Shown here in pieces: positions 8,630 to 16,390 of a stretch of DNA of 22,439 nt. This stretch comes from Oscillospiraceae bacterium (GTDB taxonomy: Bacteria > Bacillota > Clostridia > Oscillospirales > Ruminococcaceae): assembly GCA_900752625.1 (NCBI GenBank), contig CAADWC010000177.1:1-22439 (forward strand), read 5' to 3'. Under the pieces are notes generated by a model. It saw only the letters and a program-made list of their open reading frames with translations. It was not told where the DNA came from and did no database searches. A program made the translations under genes and the position numbers. The number at the start of each line of letters is the position of its first letter. Position 1 is the stretch's first letter.

Positions 8630-9040
8630 TTAAATCGCCTCCTCGTTGCAATATCTAAATGTGGGGGCAAGGCATAAGCCTTATCCGCAATACCTTGTGT
8701 CTGAATACGGTTTTGTGAAACGATCCGGCAAACGCCGGTTTTTCGAATTACACTCTGCCGTGTGTTCCCTCTTGTTCTGATAAAAAATTCCGAATCACCC
8801 TTCCGGTATTCGGACTTGAAAAACAGAAAACAAAAGCAGTCTACAGCGCCCATGCCAAAAGCGGAAATCCCGCCTCTCGCAAGAAGCATAAGCACGTACT
8901 GTGTTTCGGTATTACAGTCGCCCGGTTTAAAATCGGACATACTCCATGAAAATTACCCGGCAGACCGCCGGCAACCTTTCACTTCATCGCATATCTAGGT
9001 GTCTTGCACTTAGCGAAAAGACACCTTGTGCAGTCACGCA
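8630..9040 (-). promoter_or_regulatory. long structured 5' leader of the S10 operon
   Basis: About 410 nt separate the predicted transcription start (near 9039) from the rpsJ GTG. On the transcribed strand, in order, I see: a 9-bp perfect hairpin (AGGTGTCTT with AAGACACCT, 8997-9026); CCGGC-GGTCT-GCCGG near 8970-8956; GTCCG with CGGGC (8934-8938 with 8920-8924); a branched stem formed by ACAG, CG and ATGC near 8904-8887 with GCAT, CG and CTGT near 8854-8842; a terminator-like hairpin at 8782-8814; CCGGC-GTTT-GCCGG near 8738-8725; and AAGGC-TTAT-GCCTT near 8682-8669. An open frame of 121 codons crosses it but lacks a sensible ribosome site. By analogy with known S10-operon leaders it is probably a feedback attenuator; the ligand is unknown. 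Confidence 0.7.
8782..8814 (-). terminator. attenuator-like intrinsic terminator inside the S10 leader
   Basis: On the transcribed strand, TCCGAATACC pairs with GGT(G)ATTCGGA, giving about 10 bp with a single bulged G and a GGAAG loop. ATTTTTTA follows at once. This is a good intrinsic terminator placed about 225 nt into the leader and about 150 nt before rpsJ. The leader also holds a CGGGC (8920-8924) that could pair with the GTCCG at the base of this hairpin (8811-8815), a possible alternative fold. Confidence 0.7.
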
Positions 9041-9046
9041 AGTATT

Positions 9047-9075
9047 ATTATACACCATAAAACCGCGCTTTGCAA
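9047..9075 (-). promoter_or_regulatory. promoter of the S10-spc operon
   Basis: On the minus strand a perfect -10 TATAAT (9047-9052) is separated by exactly 17 nt from TTGCAA (9070-9075, four of six bases of the -35 consensus). The predicted start is near 9039. It is the only strong sigma-A-type promoter I see ahead of rpsJ. Confidence 0.8.
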
Positions 9076-9172
9076 GCTTTTGAACAAATTAGCATCGTAG
9101 AATTTCAGCTTGTTTTCAGCTTGCTTTTTATGCACCTTGCACAAAAACACTTGTAATGATTTCTTTGCTCTG

Positions 9173-9235
9173 AAAAATAAAACGGGCGGCCGGATCCGTC
9201 TCTGCAAAATTACAGAAAACGCACCTGCCTGCCCG
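9173..9235 (-). terminator. probable terminator after the GH74 gene, in the 9053-9258 intergenic region
   Basis: About 25 nt past the GH74 stop, CGGGC (9231-9235 side) can pair with GCCCG (9183-9187 side). The stem extends imperfectly inward, with a smaller stem (TCTG with CAGA) in the loop. TTTTATTTTT follows at 9173-9182. The long loop and mismatches lower confidence. The rest of this gap holds the S10 promoter and a short direct repeat, TTTCAGCTTG, twice near 9103-9122; nothing else was recognised. Confidence 0.5.
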
Positions 9236-9258
9236 GTCGATCGTTTAAAAAGACGATG

Positions 9259-11535
9259 CTATTCCTTTATATTTCCCATAATAATTCCGCGTCCGTTAGT
9301 GGAGATATAGCACCTTCCGAATGTTTTGGGATCACCCGAAATATTGGAGTTCACATTTCCCCACATTTCGGTATCGTCGTTTATTCTTGTCCATGTTACG
9401 CCCTTGTCCTGTGACATATAAACTCCGTGACCCTCGTTGTTCGCCTCGCCGATCATGTATATCGTCATATAATCACCGTCTTTTTCGGCTTTGCCAAGAC
9501 CCAGAGCGTCACAGTCCTGAATGTCCTTTGAAGTTGCAGCAAGCTCTCCGGTAGAAGTGTCAAGGTAATAAACTCCGCCGGCTCCTGTAGCTATCCACAG
9601 ATCTCCTTCGGTATCGGAGCATGCCTCGTAGGTAATGTTTGATACCAGGAAGTTGGCAATTTCCTTAAAGGTTTTTCCGCCGTCCTCGCTCATATAGAAA
9701 AATCCGTCGTATGCTGCGTAGAATTTATTCGGATTGACCTTGTCCGTTTCAATGTTTGAGCCTGCGGGAACGTCGCTGCACTCAGTCCATGTTTTTCCGT
9801 AATCATAGGTAACATACGGTCTTACTCCCGCCATGCCAGACTGCCAGAAAATCGTCTTTCCGTCGGCGGAAAGCTTGACCTGTCCTCCGGACTTTTCCAA
9901 AGACTCGTCCGGGAGACTTTCAACCTCCTGCCAGGTCTTAGCGGCGTCGGTGGAATAATAAATCGTTCCGCTGTCCTCATCGGTGGCTCTTACAACATAA
10001 TGATAATCCTGTCCAGCGCAGTCAAGAGAAGTAGACTTGAAATCTCCGAAATGCTCCTTTGGCGCTGCCGATACGTCGTCATGCCTGAAGCCGTAGATAT
10101 CTCCCATAATAGAATAAAGCTCCGGCGTATCCTCGTCAAGGTAATTGGGCGAAACGAAATCAAAAATAGCCGTTTCTTCAATACCCATCGCTCTTACTGA
10201 AAGATTGACCGGCTCGCTTGCTATTTTCGTCAGATTGTCCGTTCCGAAAATAGTCGCTCCCGTACCGTACATTATTTCATCAGGGTTAAACGGATTTATC
10301 GCAACTCCCGTCATCCACCAGCCCAGCTTAAGCTGACCCTGCCAGTCAAGCCATTCGGACTCAGAAATATCCAGCGTGTAATTAGCCTCCTCGGTTTCGG
10401 GATCCCAGAACGAATCCCATGTTTTTCCGCCGTCATAGGTAACAAACACATTGTCCACCACAGCCCATAAACAAAGCGTAGTGACCACAATGTTCTGAGG
10501 ATCGTTTGGGTTGACCGAAAGTCCCGAATAGCCGCAGGTATAAAGCAGATCGGGAGTTATCTCCTCCCACGTCCCTTCTTTTATATTATACTTCTGCACA
10601 GCGCCTTTCATCGCTTCATTCGGACCTACCTTATAGGACCATGTGGTATACAGATATCCATCCCCTGAAACCTCGCCCTTAACAGGCTTCAGTGTGGAAT
10701 TATCCTCCGTCTTTGCCGACATTGGGTTTTCAACCTCAGTCCAGGTTTCTCCCGCGTCGTCCGAACGGTAGATACAGTTGCCGGTATTTTTCGCCGCGCC
10801 TACAAAGATCGTCTTTGTAGCCTCTCCGCTTTCGGAGGATGATTTATCAAACGCTACAAAAGTCAGACCGATCGAAAATCCGCTTTCCACATATCCGCCG
10901 TCTGTAGGGAAGCTTTCGACCTGATTCCAAGTTCTGCCGTAGTCGGTTGATTTGTAAAGTCCTGCGTTTCTCGTTCCGAAGTAGATAATGCTGTTATCAT
11001 TGGGGTCTACCTGAAGCCTTTCTCCGGCTCCTCTGCCCACTTCGTTTCCTCCGTTTCCAAAGGGCAGATCGACCTTCATAAAATTCTCGCCGTAATCGTC
11101 TGATACAAGCATTGCTCCATTTCCGGTAGTATAGGTTCCTGCGGCAAGATACAGTCTGTTAGGCTCTACGGGATCGGTGGCAATGCTTTCGATACCCATG
11201 AGGTTCCATTCCTCTCCGCCGATAAAATCGGTTATACACTCCCACCTGTTGGTTTCCTTATTAAGCTTATATGCTCCGCCGATATCGGTTCTGGCATATG
11301 CAAGTCCTTCCTCGGTCGGGTTATAGATAACGTTGGGTACAAATCCTCCTCCGACTATTTCAACGTTGCCCCATTCCCAGCCCGTTTCCTCAGGCTGGGG
11401 ATTGTAATAATCCTCCTGTTCAATTTTTCCGTCCGCCTGTGACGACGAGCCGCTGTCCTTTTTATCGCATCCGGCAAAGCTTGCCACCGTCATCGCCGCA
11501 GCGCAGACAAAAGCAATAAGTTTCTTAATATTCAA
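9259..11535 (-). CDS. GH74-family endo-xyloglucanase-like lipoprotein
   Basis: Probable surface enzyme that cuts xyloglucan or a related beta-1,4-glucan backbone (GH74 family activity). It is 758 residues long. Residues 1-23 form a lipoprotein signal with lipobox-like FAGC (Cys23), followed by a Ser/Asp/Gln-rich linker to about 50. The fold is a two-propeller type with many Asp-box repeats, for example STDYGRTW (197-204), SDDAGETW (258-265), TYDYGKTW (576-583) and SEDGGKTF (616-623). YARTDIGGAYK holds Asp84, matching the known GH74 catalytic aspartate. IMGDIYGFRHDD around 476-487, with Asp479, is the likely second catalytic region. No dockerin or binding module is present, so it is not cellulosomal. 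The start is TTG, 8 nt after AAAGGAGG. The substrate is inferred from the family. Confidence 0.88.
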   Translation of the reverse strand: MNIKKLIAFVCAAAMTVASFAGCDKKDSGSSSQADGKIEQEDYYNPQPEETGWEWGNVEIVGGGFVPNVIYNPTEEGLAYARTDIGGAYKLNKETNRWECITDFIGGEEWNLMGIESIATDPVEPNRLYLAAGTYTTGNGAMLVSDDYGENFMKVDLPFGNGGNEVGRGAGERLQVDPNDNSIIYFGTRNAGLYKSTDYGRTWNQVESFPTDGGYVESGFSIGLTFVAFDKSSSESGEATKTIFVGAAKNTGNCIYRSDDAGETWTEVENPMSAKTEDNSTLKPVKGEVSGDGYLYTTWSYKVGPNEAMKGAVQKYNIKEGTWEEITPDLLYTCGYSGLSVNPNDPQNIVVTTLCLWAVVDNVFVTYDGGKTWDSFWDPETEEANYTLDISESEWLDWQGQLKLGWWMTGVAINPFNPDEIMYGTGATIFGTDNLTKIASEPVNLSVRAMGIEETAIFDFVSPNYLDEDTPELYSIMGDIYGFRHDDVSAAPKEHFGDFKSTSLDCAGQDYHYVVRATDEDSGTIYYSTDAAKTWQEVESLPDESLEKSGGQVKLSADGKTIFWQSGMAGVRPYVTYDYGKTWTECSDVPAGSNIETDKVNPNKFYAAYDGFFYMSEDGGKTFKEIANFLVSNITYEACSDTEGDLWIATGAGGVYYLDTSTGELAATSKDIQDCDALGLGKAEKDGDYMTIYMIGEANNEGHGVYMSQDKGVTWTRINDDTEMWGNVNSNISGDPKTFGRCYISTNGRGIIMGNIKE

Positions 11536-11607
11536 GTAAAGAGCCTCCTTTTAATAAAACTTTGTTATAATCTAAACAGAAATCTGCTTCCTTATGTATT
11601 CGATTGC

Positions 11608-11636
11608 ATTATATCATATTCAGCAGGGACTGTAAA
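11608..11636 (-). promoter_or_regulatory. promoter of the GH74 gene
   Basis: On the minus strand, TTTACA (11631-11636, five of six consensus bases) lies 17 nt before TATAAT (11608-11613), and TGA precedes the -10 (extended -10 form). The predicted start is near 11600, giving a leader of about 65 nt. Confidence 0.8.
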
Positions 11637-11645
11637 GCCCCTGCT
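11622..11645. promoter_or_regulatory. dyad around the -35 box: candidate operator
   Basis: AGCAGGG and CCCTGCT form a perfect 7-bp inverted repeat separated by 10 bp, and the -35 box TTTACA lies in the central spacer. A repressor bound here would block the GH74 promoter. It could instead act as a weak terminator for GH36 readthrough, but no U-tract follows on the minus strand. Confidence 0.5.
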
Positions 11646-11693
11646 AATATTTTATATTTACCTGTCGTTTTTATTTTTCACTTCATATCATAT

Positions 11694-13889
11694 TTATTCG
11701 GCGGCAATAAAATGCATTATCTTAGACTGATAATCTCCCCATATCCCGCCGATATTGATTCCGCAGTTCATCAGCGCAGCTCCGGAAAGCTTTACCTCGG
11801 GCTTGCTTTCTTCGTAATAATACCTGTCGGGGTCAAGACCCTTGAGTTTTATCCTCCTGGACCTTTCATTAGGTCTTCCCATGACCTGAATAAACTCAAA
11901 CAGCGCTTCAGATTTATCCTTGGCCACAAACATCCACGAATCCCATGTATTGTCCTCAAACATATTGCCTATTCTGTACTGATCTCCGGTCCTTACAAGC
12001 TTGTTGTACTTGTTGAATTCCGCGATCTGTCCAGGAATAGCGTCTCTGTCCTGCTGCGGGATCTTTGTTACGTCAAGCTCATAGCCGAAAGTTCCTACCA
12101 TTGCAACATGACCTCTTGTAGCAAAGGGAGTCGTTCTTCCTACTGTATGGTTAGGGCAGTCGGAAACGTGAGCGCCCATAGCGGAGCAGGGATAGCACAT
12201 AGACGTACCGTACTGTATCTTCAGTCTTTCAATAGCGTCGGTATCATCGGAACACCAGATCTGCGGACTGTAGTAAAGCATTCCCGGGTCAAATCTGGCT
12301 CCGCCGCCCGAGCAGTTTTCAAGAAGAATGTGGGGATAAGCGGAGGTCACCCTGTCCATGAGCTCGTAAACACCCAGAACATATCTGTGCCACAGTTCCC
12401 TCTGACGGTTTGCGGGCAGAGCGTTTGAACCGACCTCGGTAAGCTGTCTGTTCATATCCCACTTTATATACTCGATATTTGCGGAATCAAGAATGTTCTT
12501 CATCATTGCGAAAACGTAATCCCTTACGTCCTGCCGTGAATAATCAAGCACATACTGCTCTCTGCAAAGGGTAAGTTCTCTTCCTGCAACCTGTATCGCC
12601 CATTCGGGATGAGCCTTATAAAGCTCTGAATCAGGCGAGATCATTTCCGGCTCGAACCAGATGCCGAACTTCATTCCCAGCTTGTTGACCTCGTCTACAA
12701 GGTGCTTTAATCCGCCGTCGATCTTCTTTTCATATACAAACCAGTCTCCCAGCGAAGAATTATCCGAATCCCTGTGTCCGAACCAGCCGTCGTCCATAAC
12801 AAGCATTTCAATGCCAAGCTTTGAAGCTTCTTTTGCTATGTCGATAAGCTTTTCGGTATTGAAATTGAAATATGTAGCCTCCCAGTTGTTAATAAGGATC
12901 GGACGGCGCTTGTCCTTATATTCTCCTCTTATAAGATTGTTTCTGTAAAGATCATGGAAAGTCCTGGACATCTTTCCCAGCCCCTCATCGGAATGAACCA
13001 TAACGACCTCGGGAGCAATAAACTCTTCTCCGCTTTCCAGAAGCCATGAGAAATCCATATCATTTATACCCATAAGAAAACGGGTTTTCTTATGCTGAGT
13101 AACCTCCGCCTGAGCGATAAAGTTTCCCGAATAAACAAAGTTAAAGCCGTAAACCTCTCCGCTGTCCTCGTCCGCCTTATGCTCGCACAGCGCAGCAAAG
13201 GGATTGTTCTGATGAGAAGATTCTCCGCGCATCGAATCAATAGACTGCTTGCCGTGATGAAGCCTACATCTTTCAACGGCCCTTTCCCTTGCCCAGGAAC
13301 CGTTAAGAGTGATCATATCAAATCTGTCGGTATCGAAGTCTACACAAGCGGAATAAACTCTTGTAAGCGCGCACGGCTTATCGCCTGTGTTCTTTACGCT
13401 TACCGAACGAGTAATAACGTCAAGTTTATCGAAAGCAGTATAAATCAGTGCCGCCTCAAGACCTGCGTGCTTATCCTCCATGATTATCTCAAGGGTCTCA
13501 CATCCGCTTTCCTCAGTTGCAAACGTAGCGGGAAGCCCCTTGAGCTTTGGCTTTCCCTTATATATTTTATAGGATTTATATCTCAGATCACAGGTTGACA
13601 TACCGCTGCCGTCTAAAATCTTAAAAGCAGGCTCCCGGTAATCTCCCAATCCGAAGCAGGGATACTCAAAAGGAAGAGTGTCCATATAGCAGGCCTTATC
13701 GCGGTTATTAGTCTCCGGCGTAAAAGGGTTTTCGTCCAGCCTCAGAAGATAGGTCAGATCCTCATCCGGAACCTTTTTTCCGAAGTACACATGAGCCAGA
13801 TACTCTCCGGGAGCAACCTTAAGAATATAATCCGTATCCTTGGCGCGGAGCTTGAAAATCCTTGCGTTTTCATTATAAGTAATCGACAT
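11694..13889 (-). CDS. GH36 alpha-galactosidase
   Basis: Intracellular alpha-galactosidase that removes alpha-1,6-galactose from raffinose-type or galactomannan oligosaccharides (family GH36). It has 731 residues from the ATG at 13887-13889, which has AAGGAG upstream; the length is typical. The open frame reaches 14339, but the extra part crosses the promoter and the terminator of the operon before. An N-terminal beta-sandwich (about 1-320) precedes the TIM barrel. MLVMDDGWFGHRDSD begins at 362 and FGIWFEPEMISPDSELY at 408. The nucleophile motif KWDMNR holds Asp478, and CSDDTDAIERL (546-556) holds the acid/base Asp pair 548/549. The C-terminal beta domain is complete. There is no signal peptide, so it needs imported substrate, which fits the ABC operon just upstream. 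Confidence 0.95.
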   Translation of the reverse strand: MSITYNENARIFKLRAKDTDYILKVAPGEYLAHVYFGKKVPDEDLTYLLRLDENPFTPETNNRDKACYMDTLPFEYPCFGLGDYREPAFKILDGSGMSTCDLRYKSYKIYKGKPKLKGLPATFATEESGCETLEIIMEDKHAGLEAALIYTAFDKLDVITRSVSVKNTGDKPCALTRVYSACVDFDTDRFDMITLNGSWARERAVERCRLHHGKQSIDSMRGESSHQNNPFAALCEHKADEDSGEVYGFNFVYSGNFIAQAEVTQHKKTRFLMGINDMDFSWLLESGEEFIAPEVVMVHSDEGLGKMSRTFHDLYRNNLIRGEYKDKRRPILINNWEATYFNFNTEKLIDIAKEASKLGIEMLVMDDGWFGHRDSDNSSLGDWFVYEKKIDGGLKHLVDEVNKLGMKFGIWFEPEMISPDSELYKAHPEWAIQVAGRELTLCREQYVLDYSRQDVRDYVFAMMKNILDSANIEYIKWDMNRQLTEVGSNALPANRQRELWHRYVLGVYELMDRVTSAYPHILLENCSGGGARFDPGMLYYSPQIWCSDDTDAIERLKIQYGTSMCYPCSAMGAHVSDCPNHTVGRTTPFATRGHVAMVGTFGYELDVTKIPQQDRDAIPGQIAEFNKYNKLVRTGDQYRIGNMFEDNTWDSWMFVAKDKSEALFEFIQVMGRPNERSRRIKLKGLDPDRYYYEESKPEVKLSGAALMNCGINIGGIWGDYQSKIMHFIAAE

Positions 13890-14164
13890 AGCTTTGCACT
13901 CCTTATATAAATATATCAGCCGACGGTGAGTTCCCAAAAAATTCTGAGCATCGCTTTTCAATCTCCGGCATACATCGGAAAATACAAATGCCTGAAAATG
14001 TGCCCTCCGATCCCCGTTATCAGGTCTCAGCATAAGTAATTTTCGGCTGAATACGGAATTATCCGCATTTAAAGTAATTATATCATATATAAAAAAATAT
14101 GCAAGGTCAGAAATCGTTTTCTGTTTATATTTTTTTATGAACAGGCACTGAATAATGCGTTGTG
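13890..14164 (-). promoter_or_regulatory. promoter (14077-14104) and leader of the GH36 gene
   Basis: This is the intergenic stretch between the permease terminator and GH36. On the minus strand, TTGCAT (14099-14104) lies 16 nt before TATAAT (14077-14082), with TGA just before the -10. The predicted start is near 14070, giving an untranslated leader of about 180 nt. The leader has a small hairpin (CGGA-TAAT-TCCG) right after the start; I recognise no riboswitch in the rest. The segment ATATGATATAAT is identical to that of the GH74 promoter. Confidence 0.7.
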
Positions 14165-14205
14165 AAAAAAACGCAGAACGCTCCTTTAAGGAACATTCTG
14201 CGTTT
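14165..14205 (-). terminator. strong intrinsic terminator of the ABC transporter operon
   Basis: On the minus strand AAACGCAGAA pairs perfectly with TTCTGCGTTT. Three further pairs with G-U wobble and a TCC/GGA cap complete about 16 bp around a TTAAA loop. A run of T follows at once (14165-14171). It lies about 27 nt after the last permease gene and sets the 3' end of that operon. Confidence 0.92.
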
Positions 14206-14232
14206 AACTGTATTGAATTTAATATTGAATAA

Positions 14233-15285
14233 TCAGATACCCGTGATACCTGAACGCTCGATACCTTCGATAAAATACCTCTGAAGGAATATGTACATAA
14301 CCAGCAAAGGCGTAATCGAAAGCACACAGCCCGCTTCAAGCCAAACGATGATCTGTCTTACTGAAACCGACTGACCGTCAAACAGCTGCTGCTGCAGGTT
14401 GGAGTCAAGGTTTTTAAGCATCAGAGCTACCGTATCGTTCTTGGTGAAGAATGAGGACGATACATAGAAATCGTTCCAGTACCAAACGATAGAGAACAGG
14501 AAAACTGTCAGGAATGAAGTTTTCGCATTAGGAACCATTACCTTAAGATAAGTCTTGAACGGTCCGCATCCATCAAGGTAAGCGGCATCTTCAAGCTCTT
14601 TAGGCAGTCCTCTGAAGAACTGACGGAAGATGAAGATAAACAGTCCCGCTCTTATTCCGTTTGCAAACATTGCAGGAAGATACATTGTCCATCCGGTATT
14701 GATAAGAGAAATCGTATTTCCTCCGTTAAGGAGCGGAATAAGTCCGAACAGATCAAAGTATGCATACTGCAGATACAATGGGATCGTTGTAATCTGAGGA
14801 GGAACTATGATCATCAGTATCACTATACCGAAAAGCAGACTCTTTCCCTTAAACTTGAATCTTGCAAAGCCGTAGCCGGTAATCGAACAGGTTAAAACCT
14901 GCAGCACTGAAGCAACAAGGTTCAGGAAAATAGTATTTATAAGCGTTGCATCAAAGTTCATAACGCCCCATACCTCTTCAATATTACTGAGAGTAAGGCT
15001 TTTGGGCAGCCATACAACCGACGGGTCGTTCATCTGCTCCGCAGGTCTGAATGCGGTTGAAAGCATGAATATCAAAGGATAAAGGATTACAAAGCATAAA
15101 CCAAACAAAATCAGGAATCTGAAGAACGGCCAAACCATTCCCACTATTCTTTTGTTTCGGTTGTAACGGATCTGCTCGGGAGTAAAGTACTTGTCAAGAC
15201 CTTCCTCCTTCATTTTCTTGTGACGGGCTTTCGCCGCCGCTTTTCGTTCCTTTTCAAACTCTTTTTCTTCTTTTTTAGTTGCCAC
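14233..15285 (-). CDS. carbohydrate ABC transporter permease, MalG-like (second pair)
   Basis: Inner-membrane permease subunit of a CUT1-type sugar importer. It has 350 residues and about six membrane helices. The EAA loop that docks the ATPase is EDAAYLDGCGPFKTYLKVMVP (232-252). It has an unusually long, charged cytoplasmic N-terminus (about 1-48, Lys/Glu-rich) before the first helix; typical MalG-like subunits begin close to the membrane. The start is GTG with AAAGGGGGG upstream. It is the last gene of the operon, 13 nt after its MalF-like partner, and is followed by a strong terminator. The substrate is unknown; oligosaccharides released by the neighbouring hydrolases are the natural guess. 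Confidence 0.92.
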   Translation of the reverse strand: MATKKEEKEFEKERKAAAKARHKKMKEEGLDKYFTPEQIRYNRNKRIVGMVWPFFRFLILFGLCFVILYPLIFMLSTAFRPAEQMNDPSVVWLPKSLTLSNIEEVWGVMNFDATLINTIFLNLVASVLQVLTCSITGYGFARFKFKGKSLLFGIVILMIIVPPQITTIPLYLQYAYFDLFGLIPLLNGGNTISLINTGWTMYLPAMFANGIRAGLFIFIFRQFFRGLPKELEDAAYLDGCGPFKTYLKVMVPNAKTSFLTVFLFSIVWYWNDFYVSSSFFTKNDTVALMLKNLDSNLQQQLFDGQSVSVRQIIVWLEAGCVLSITPLLVMYIFLQRYFIEGIERSGITGI

Positions 15286-15298
15286 TGTAATCCCCCCT

Positions 15299-16390
15299 TT
15301 ACTCTACTTCATAGTAAACGAACTTATTGATAATCGCAACAACAATTGCAAGCACAATACCTACAATAAGGAAGTATGCCCACGCCATAGCCGCCGAATA
15401 GCCATGCTCCCAGCTGCTTGACTTGTTAAGTACGATAGTCATAACCTCGTTTGACGGGTCAACGAATGAATCTACGATTGTGTATACCAAGCTGGCAAGG
15501 ATCATAGGGCTGATATATGGAATCGTGATCTTCCAGAAATATTCCCAAGCGGTTGCTCCCTCCATCTGAGCCGCCTCCTTAGCGGAGAACGGAATTCCCT
15601 GAAGAGCCGAAAGGAACAGCAGTATCTGAATACCCGAATTCCACACCAGATTGAAGATATCCGACGTCAGCGAATTTATCGTTTCCGTCAGCGTATCGCT
15701 TATGTTATACACTCCCAGGAAATTGAGCAGCTGGTCTACAAGATCAGCCTCGAACATCGTGCTGAACTGTTCAGAACCGCCGGCATATCCGCCTGTGCTC
15801 ATGTTACCGTTTATTATGTCGATAACAGGACCGGTAGCGATAATAACAGGCAGGAAGAATACCGCTCTCGCAAAGGTTCTTCCTCTGAACTTCTGATTCA
15901 GAATTACTGCAATAAATATGGAGAATATCAGGATCAGAGGCGTTTTCAGCGCTGTATTCTGAAGCATCTCAACCAGAGCCTTTGAATAATCCTGGTCCTT
16001 GCGGAATGCGTTTACATAGTTCTGAAAACCTACAAACTTCATTTCCATTCCGCCCGAGGTTACCTTAGTCTCGTTAAACGAGTATATAAGCGACTCGATC
16101 AGCGGCAGTATGAAAAAGTAAATTGTTCCTAAGATCCAAATTGCAATGAAGCCGTAGCCATAAAGCGCTTTTCTTCTTTCATAAGGAATTTTGTGTCCTT
16201 TGTGCTTAACAGGAGGAGCGGCCTCGGCAACAGCTTGCTCAGCCGGGCTTTCTTCCACAGCGTTTTCAGCTTCGGAAACTTCTTCAGTTTCGCTGATTAC
16301 AGTCTTAACTTCATCAGCTTCCTGAGCTTCCTGGACCTGAGCGCCGTTTTCCAGCTCGTCATTCGGCAAATTGTTTTCCAAATTACTCAT
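15299..16390 (-). CDS. carbohydrate ABC transporter permease, MalF-like (second pair), acidic N-terminus
   Basis: Partner permease of the MalG-like gene that follows. It has 363 residues. Residues 1-60 are a Glu-rich, Ala-rich, probably disordered cytoplasmic tail. A basic stretch (61-75) and the first helix (about 78-97) follow. The EAA loop is KEAAQMEGATAWEYFWKITIP (271-291). There is a polar insert of about 55 residues (190-245), probably extracytoplasmic, that may contact a binding protein. Its ATG overlaps the stop of the DUF5696 gene (TAATG at 16388-16392), so the two are probably translated together, which argues that they work together. Confidence 0.92.
   Translation of the reverse strand: MSNLENNLPNDELENGAQVQEAQEADEVKTVISETEEVSEAENAVEESPAEQAVAEAAPPVKHKGHKIPYERRKALYGYGFIAIWILGTIYFFILPLIESLIYSFNETKVTSGGMEMKFVGFQNYVNAFRKDQDYSKALVEMLQNTALKTPLILIFSIFIAVILNQKFRGRTFARAVFFLPVIIATGPVIDIINGNMSTGGYAGGSEQFSTMFEADLVDQLLNFLGVYNISDTLTETINSLTSDIFNLVWNSGIQILLFLSALQGIPFSAKEAAQMEGATAWEYFWKITIPYISPMILASLVYTIVDSFVDPSNEVMTIVLNKSSSWEHGYSAAMAWAYFLIVGIVLAIVVAIINKFVYYEVE

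Noticed and set aside
8575..8940. 121-codon minus-strand open frame across the S10 leader
   Set aside because: It begins with an ATG lacking a properly spaced ribosome site, runs through the attenuator hairpin and ends inside rpsJ in another frame. The composition is not protein-like and it is better explained as structured RNA.
11604..12428. 274-codon plus-strand frame opposite the GH36 gene end
   Set aside because: It starts in the GH74 promoter region and runs antisense to the catalytic region of GH36; no family features.
13890..14070. CTGAGA and CCTGAT-like words in the GH36 leader, suggestive of a TPP riboswitch
   Set aside because: The words are adjacent and lack the required spacing and helices. 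GH36 is also an unlikely thiamine target.
13890..14339. 150-codon N-terminal extension of the GH36 frame
   Set aside because: It spans the GH36 promoter and the permease terminator and overlaps the end of the permease gene. The ATG at 13887-13889 has a good ribosome site and gives normal GH36 length.
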